Of a DNA stretch of 8,574 nucleotides, positions 6,636 through 8,574 are shown piece after piece. The stretch's first letter is position 1, and every line of letters begins with the position of its first letter. The notes beneath the pieces were generated by a model that was given only the letters and a program-made list of their open reading frames with translations, was not told the DNA's origin and did not search any database. Source of the stretch: Oscillospiraceae bacterium. Its GTDB lineage: Bacteria > Bacillota > Clostridia > Saccharofermentanales > Saccharofermentanaceae. The DNA is taken from NCBI GenBank assembly GCA_902767145.1, contig CACXGG010000128.1:1-8574 (forward strand), read 5' to 3'. Made by a program: the position numbers and the translations under genes.

Positions 6636-6664
6636 CAGAAAAGGCTGTCCGAAGACAGCCTTTA
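6636..6664 (-). terminator. Rho-independent terminator of the NlpC/P60 gene with UUCG tetraloop
   Basis: On the minus strand AAAGGCTGTC, loop TTCG, GACAGCCTTT forms a 10-bp stem closed by a C(UUCG)G tetraloop, one of the most stable RNA loops, then TTTTCTG. It starts a few bases after the stop codon of the NlpC/P60 gene. Confidence 0.88.
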
Positions 6665-6666
6665 TA

Positions 6667-7950
6667 TCAGAATACTCTTCTTATGGACATGATGGGCATC
6701 ATGTCGAGGGAACCGTATCTTACATCTTCTCCGGAGTTCGATGCGTGTATAACGGATCCGCCTCCAACATAGATGGCAACATGGCCGCAGTAGCCTCCGC
6801 CGTAATCGTAACAGACGATGTCACCCGGCTGGATATCGGATCTGTCAACTGAGTATCCGCAGCTTGCGATGGAATCCGCATAGTGGGGAACTGATACACC
6901 GATCTGTCTGTAGGCATATACTACGAGTCCTGAACAGTCAACGCCGCTGGAAGACTCACCGCAGTATACATAGGGCGCACCCAGAAGGCTCTCTGCAGCT
7001 GATACTACGCTCGATCCGTTCTGGCCGGTGATAACGGGTGTTCCGGGGGAGTAGCTCGATCCGCCTCCACCGCCGCCGGAGCTTGATCCACCGCCACCGC
7101 CGCCGTTTCCGCCGCCGCCACCGGTATTCGTCCTCTGGGGGACCGGTGTGGGAGTGGGGGGTGCAGTCTGTGTCGTATATGAAACGTAGACATAGCCCTC
7201 AAGGCCGCTGTCTGTAGTTACGTGATACCATTTGTCCGCAATACCGGTGCAGTGAAGTCTTGCTTCATCGGGAAGTGTTGCGACGATCTCACTCTCTGTG
7301 GAAGGCTCTGCCCTGAGGGTAAGGCTGTCCGTATCTACCCAGACTGTCCTGTCGATGGCAACCCATACCATCTCGTAGGAAAGGGTGTTTGTAAGGACAT
7401 ATCCCTCTTCACCGTCGTCTGTAACGATCTTTGACCAGGTATCACCGATACCGACTCTCGTAACGCCCTCACCCGTAGCAAGGGTAGTGACTGTGGAGGA
7501 ACTCATATCCGGCTCTTCCTTCAGGATAGAGTCGTATGTCTCTATATAGAGAGGCGTATCGTCAGGTGCGAAATAAAGAGGATCCAGCTGCTCGATGGGA
7601 AGACCGGCCTCGTCGAATTCCTGTACTACATAGTAGGAAGGAACATCGGTATAATCCTCTGTAGCCGTCATGGGCTCAACAAGATATGTAACACCGGTGG
7701 CACCGCTGACGGTACCTCCGTTACTAACGTCGATAAGGGTATCGCCTTCAGAAACAAGAGCCCAGTCCTCTACCAGGACCTCCTCTTCCTCCTCTTCAGG
7801 CTCCGGGAAGGTGGCTGCATATGCTTTCCTGAGGGTAAGAGAAGGATTGCTGCTCTTCATACCCATGGGAAGGCACAGTACAGGGACTGCCACGGAGATG
7901 CAGACGATGATAGCTAATATATATGTCTTCGGATTTCTGTTTGAATCCAT
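6667..7950 (-). CDS. Secreted or anchored cell-wall hydrolase: two SH3-like domains and NlpC/P60 peptidase
   Basis: 427 residues. A hydrophobic segment at 10-29 preceded by K/R forms a signal peptide or anchor; a possible cleavage site is near KAYAA (42-46). A Glu-rich stretch (49-61) follows. Two bacterial SH3-like domains lie at about 131-191 and 201-257; the second has LTLRAEPSTESEIVATL and ends WYHVTTDSGLEGYV. A TPTPVP then Gly/Ser-rich linker (264-303) leads to an NlpC/P60 domain with C339 in DCSG, H390 in GHVAIYVG and H402 in VIHAS, the expected Cys-His-His set. Such enzymes usually cut the gamma-D-Glu-diamino acid bond in peptidoglycan stem peptides, with SH3 domains binding the wall. 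It has its own promoter and terminator. The ATG has GGGAG 6 nt upstream. The exact substrate and whether the signal is cleaved are not decided by the sequence. Confidence 0.92.
   Translation of the reverse strand: MDSNRNPKTYILAIIVCISVAVPVLCLPMGMKSSNPSLTLRKAYAATFPEPEEEEEEVLVEDWALVSEGDTLIDVSNGGTVSGATGVTYLVEPMTATEDYTDVPSYYVVQEFDEAGLPIEQLDPLYFAPDDTPLYIETYDSILKEEPDMSSSTVTTLATGEGVTRVGIGDTWSKIVTDDGEEGYVLTNTLSYEMVWVAIDRTVWVDTDSLTLRAEPSTESEIVATLPDEARLHCTGIADKWYHVTTDSGLEGYVYVSYTTQTAPPTPTPVPQRTNTGGGGGNGGGGGGSSSGGGGGGSSYSPGTPVITGQNGSSVVSAAESLLGAPYVYCGESSSGVDCSGLVVYAYRQIGVSVPHYADSIASCGYSVDRSDIQPGDIVCYDYGGGYCGHVAIYVGGGSVIHASNSGEDVRYGSLDMMPIMSIRRVF
7064..7123 (-). repeat. Triplet-rich low-complexity tract encoding the poly-Gly linker
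   Basis: Mostly GGC/GGT/GGA codons (seen on the plus strand as CCG/CCA triplets) encode glycine runs broken by Asn and Ser at residues about 276-299 of the NlpC/P60 protein. The length of such tracts can vary between strains by slippage. Confidence 0.75.
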
Positions 7951-7984
7951 CAGATACTCCCTTTTGTTACAATTATGTTACTAC

Positions 7985-8013
7985 ATTATACACCGATTTT
8001 GAGATTTTGACAG
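7985..8013 (-). promoter_or_regulatory. Predicted sigma-A-type promoter of the NlpC/P60 gene
   Basis: On the minus strand CTGTCA (8013-8008) and a perfect TATAAT (7990-7985) are separated by 17 bp. The -35 matches TTGACA at four of six positions. The predicted start near 7978 leaves a short leader with the GGGAG ribosome site. Confidence 0.65.
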
Positions 8014-8019
8014 ACCGAA

Positions 8020-8033
8020 GGGGTGATTACCCC
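8020..8033. promoter_or_regulatory. GGGGT/ACCCC inverted repeat just upstream of the NlpC/P60 -35 box
   Basis: GGGGT-gatt-ACCCC is a perfect 5-bp inverted repeat with a 4-nt centre, ending 6 bp upstream of the predicted -35 element. Its place fits an operator or activator site. The binding protein is unknown. Confidence 0.4.
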
Positions 8034-8036
8034 AAT

Positions 8037-8201
8037 ATTCCCTTATTTTAAATAACACGCGCGTATGAATAAGGCCGGTCTCCCGTAATTCCCCTCACCG
8101 TTCCCCTATTTTGCTGTTTCAAAGGCTTTAGAGGGGAATAAATGGGCGGATCGTTCAAAATATTCCCCTGTTTTTCCATTATTTGGCCAAAACAGGGGAA
8201 T
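8037..8201. repeat. Array of ATTCCCC palindromes in the rpoC-NlpC intergenic region
   Basis: This fills most of the 329-bp gene-free stretch 7951-8279. Left arms TTCCC(C)T begin at 8038, 8101 and 8163, a period of about 62 bp. The third unit is a perfect 13-bp inverted repeat, ATTCCCCTGTTTT (8162-8174) with 8189-8201, around a 14-nt loop. The second pairs TTCCCCT (8101-8107) with AGGGGAA (8132-8138). The first is degenerate but has its own CCTTATT/AATAAGG pair (8041-8047 and 8068-8074) around an ACGCGCGT palindrome. A further ATTCCCCT is at 8088-8095. No plausible ORF with a ribosome site was seen here. Confidence 0.7.
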
Positions 8202-8219
8202 TCGTATAATGCCCGTATA

Positions 8220-8257
8220 AAAAACAAAGGACCGCATCAGCTGCGGTCCCCTGTTTT
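8220..8257 (-). terminator. Rho-independent terminator of rpoC, possibly bidirectional
   Basis: GGACCGCA (8229-8236) pairs perfectly with TGCGGTCC (8242-8249) around a 5-nt loop. On the minus strand it is followed by TTTGTTTTTT, a good terminator for the rpoC transcript, about 30 bp past its stop. On the plus strand a T-run also follows after a few bases. Confidence 0.9.
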
Positions 8258-8279
8258 TGTTCTAAGCATTGCCCGACGA

Positions 8280-8574
8280 TCATTTTCTGATGTCTTCAGC
8301 TTTTGCCTTTTCCTTTTCGATAGCTGCCAGTCTCTCAGCCTCTTCCTGAGCCTTTACCCTGTCGAGATACTCATTGTCGAACATCTCTGCCTCTTCGGAG
8401 AATTCATCATAAGCCTTGCCTGTGATGACTTCGCAGTTCTCCTTGATAACGGGAACAGCTGTGATATTTCTGTACTTCTGTACACCGGTACCTGCAGGGA
8501 TGATGGAACCGATGATAACGTTCTCCTTGAGACCGATAAGAGGATCGACCTTACCCTTAACAGCAGCGTCTGTA
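8280..8574 (-). CDS. rpoC: RNA polymerase subunit beta', C-terminal end (5' part beyond the right edge)
   Basis: The visible 97 residues are the C-terminus of the beta' subunit of RNA polymerase, whose main body lies off the right edge. [21 protein letters not shown] followed a few residues later by YR is the conserved segment near the end of bacterial RpoC. After it comes a tail of about 60 residues, acidic at first ([17 protein letters not shown]) and then a charged [20 protein letters not shown] helix, which probably forms a short coiled coil at the surface. The TGA stop is at 8282-8280. The Rho-independent terminator about 30 bp downstream indicates that rpoC is the last gene of its operon, presumably rpoB-rpoC, and that the NlpC/P60 gene is transcribed separately. 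Confidence 0.95.
   Translation of the reverse strand, partial: TDAAVKGKVDPLIGLKENVIIGSIIPAGTGVQKYRNITAVPVIKENCEVITGKAYDEFSEEAEMFDNEYLDRVKAQEEAERLAAIEKEKAKAEDIRK

Noticed and set aside
7951..8279. Small protein gene or riboswitch in the rpoC-NlpC gap
   Set aside because: I found no ORF with a ribosome site and no recognisable riboswitch core. The structure is explained by palindromes, a promoter and a terminator.

Overview
The window looks like chromosomal core sequence from a low-to-mid GC Gram-positive anaerobe of the class Clostridia. The pointers are strong GGAGG-type ribosome binding sites, heavy use of AGG/AGA arginine codons, an FchA-type cyclohydrolase beside a FolD of divergent clostridial type, a TRAM-less RlmD, and the end of a Firmicutes-type rpoC. 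I cannot name the genus. No mobile element, CRISPR array, tRNA or rRNA was seen.

Layout, left to right. (1) Positions 1-2968 hold a minus-strand three-gene operon transcribed thrH, then an iron-alcohol-dehydrogenase-like gene, then a CCA tRNA nucleotidyltransferase that runs off the left edge. (2) Positions 2969-3217 are a divergent intergenic region. It carries two extended -10 promoters facing apart and, between them, two 51-bp palindromic repeats. (3) Positions 3218-3937 are the only plus-strand gene, a small SPFH-like/zinc-ribbon protein. It converges on the next operon through a bidirectional terminator. (4) Positions 3995-6595 are a tightly overlapped minus-strand operon, fchA-folD-rlmD, with its own promoter placed directly behind the upstream terminator. 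(5) Positions 6667-7950 encode a secreted SH3/NlpC-P60 cell-wall hydrolase with its own promoter. (6) Positions 7951-8279 are non-coding, with a terminator for rpoC and a series of palindromes built on ATTCCCC. (7) Positions 8280-8574 are the 3' end of rpoC.

How the genes fit together. FchA and FolD both act on one-carbon units carried by tetrahydrofolate. The FolD lacks the lysine and glutamine normally used for cyclohydrolase activity, and a dedicated cyclohydrolase gene overlaps it upstream, so the two proteins probably split the classic bifunctional reaction. In the first operon, ThrH (phosphoserine phosphatase/homoserine phosphotransferase) precedes a dehydrogenase-fold protein that has lost three of four metal ligands, which suggests a pseudoenzyme or a changed chemistry.

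The most unusual non-coding features are two separate arrays of roughly 40-nt palindromes. One is at 3058-3169 and one at 8037-8201. They share a period of about 61-62 bp and have similar arm and loop sizes, but different outer arm sequences.
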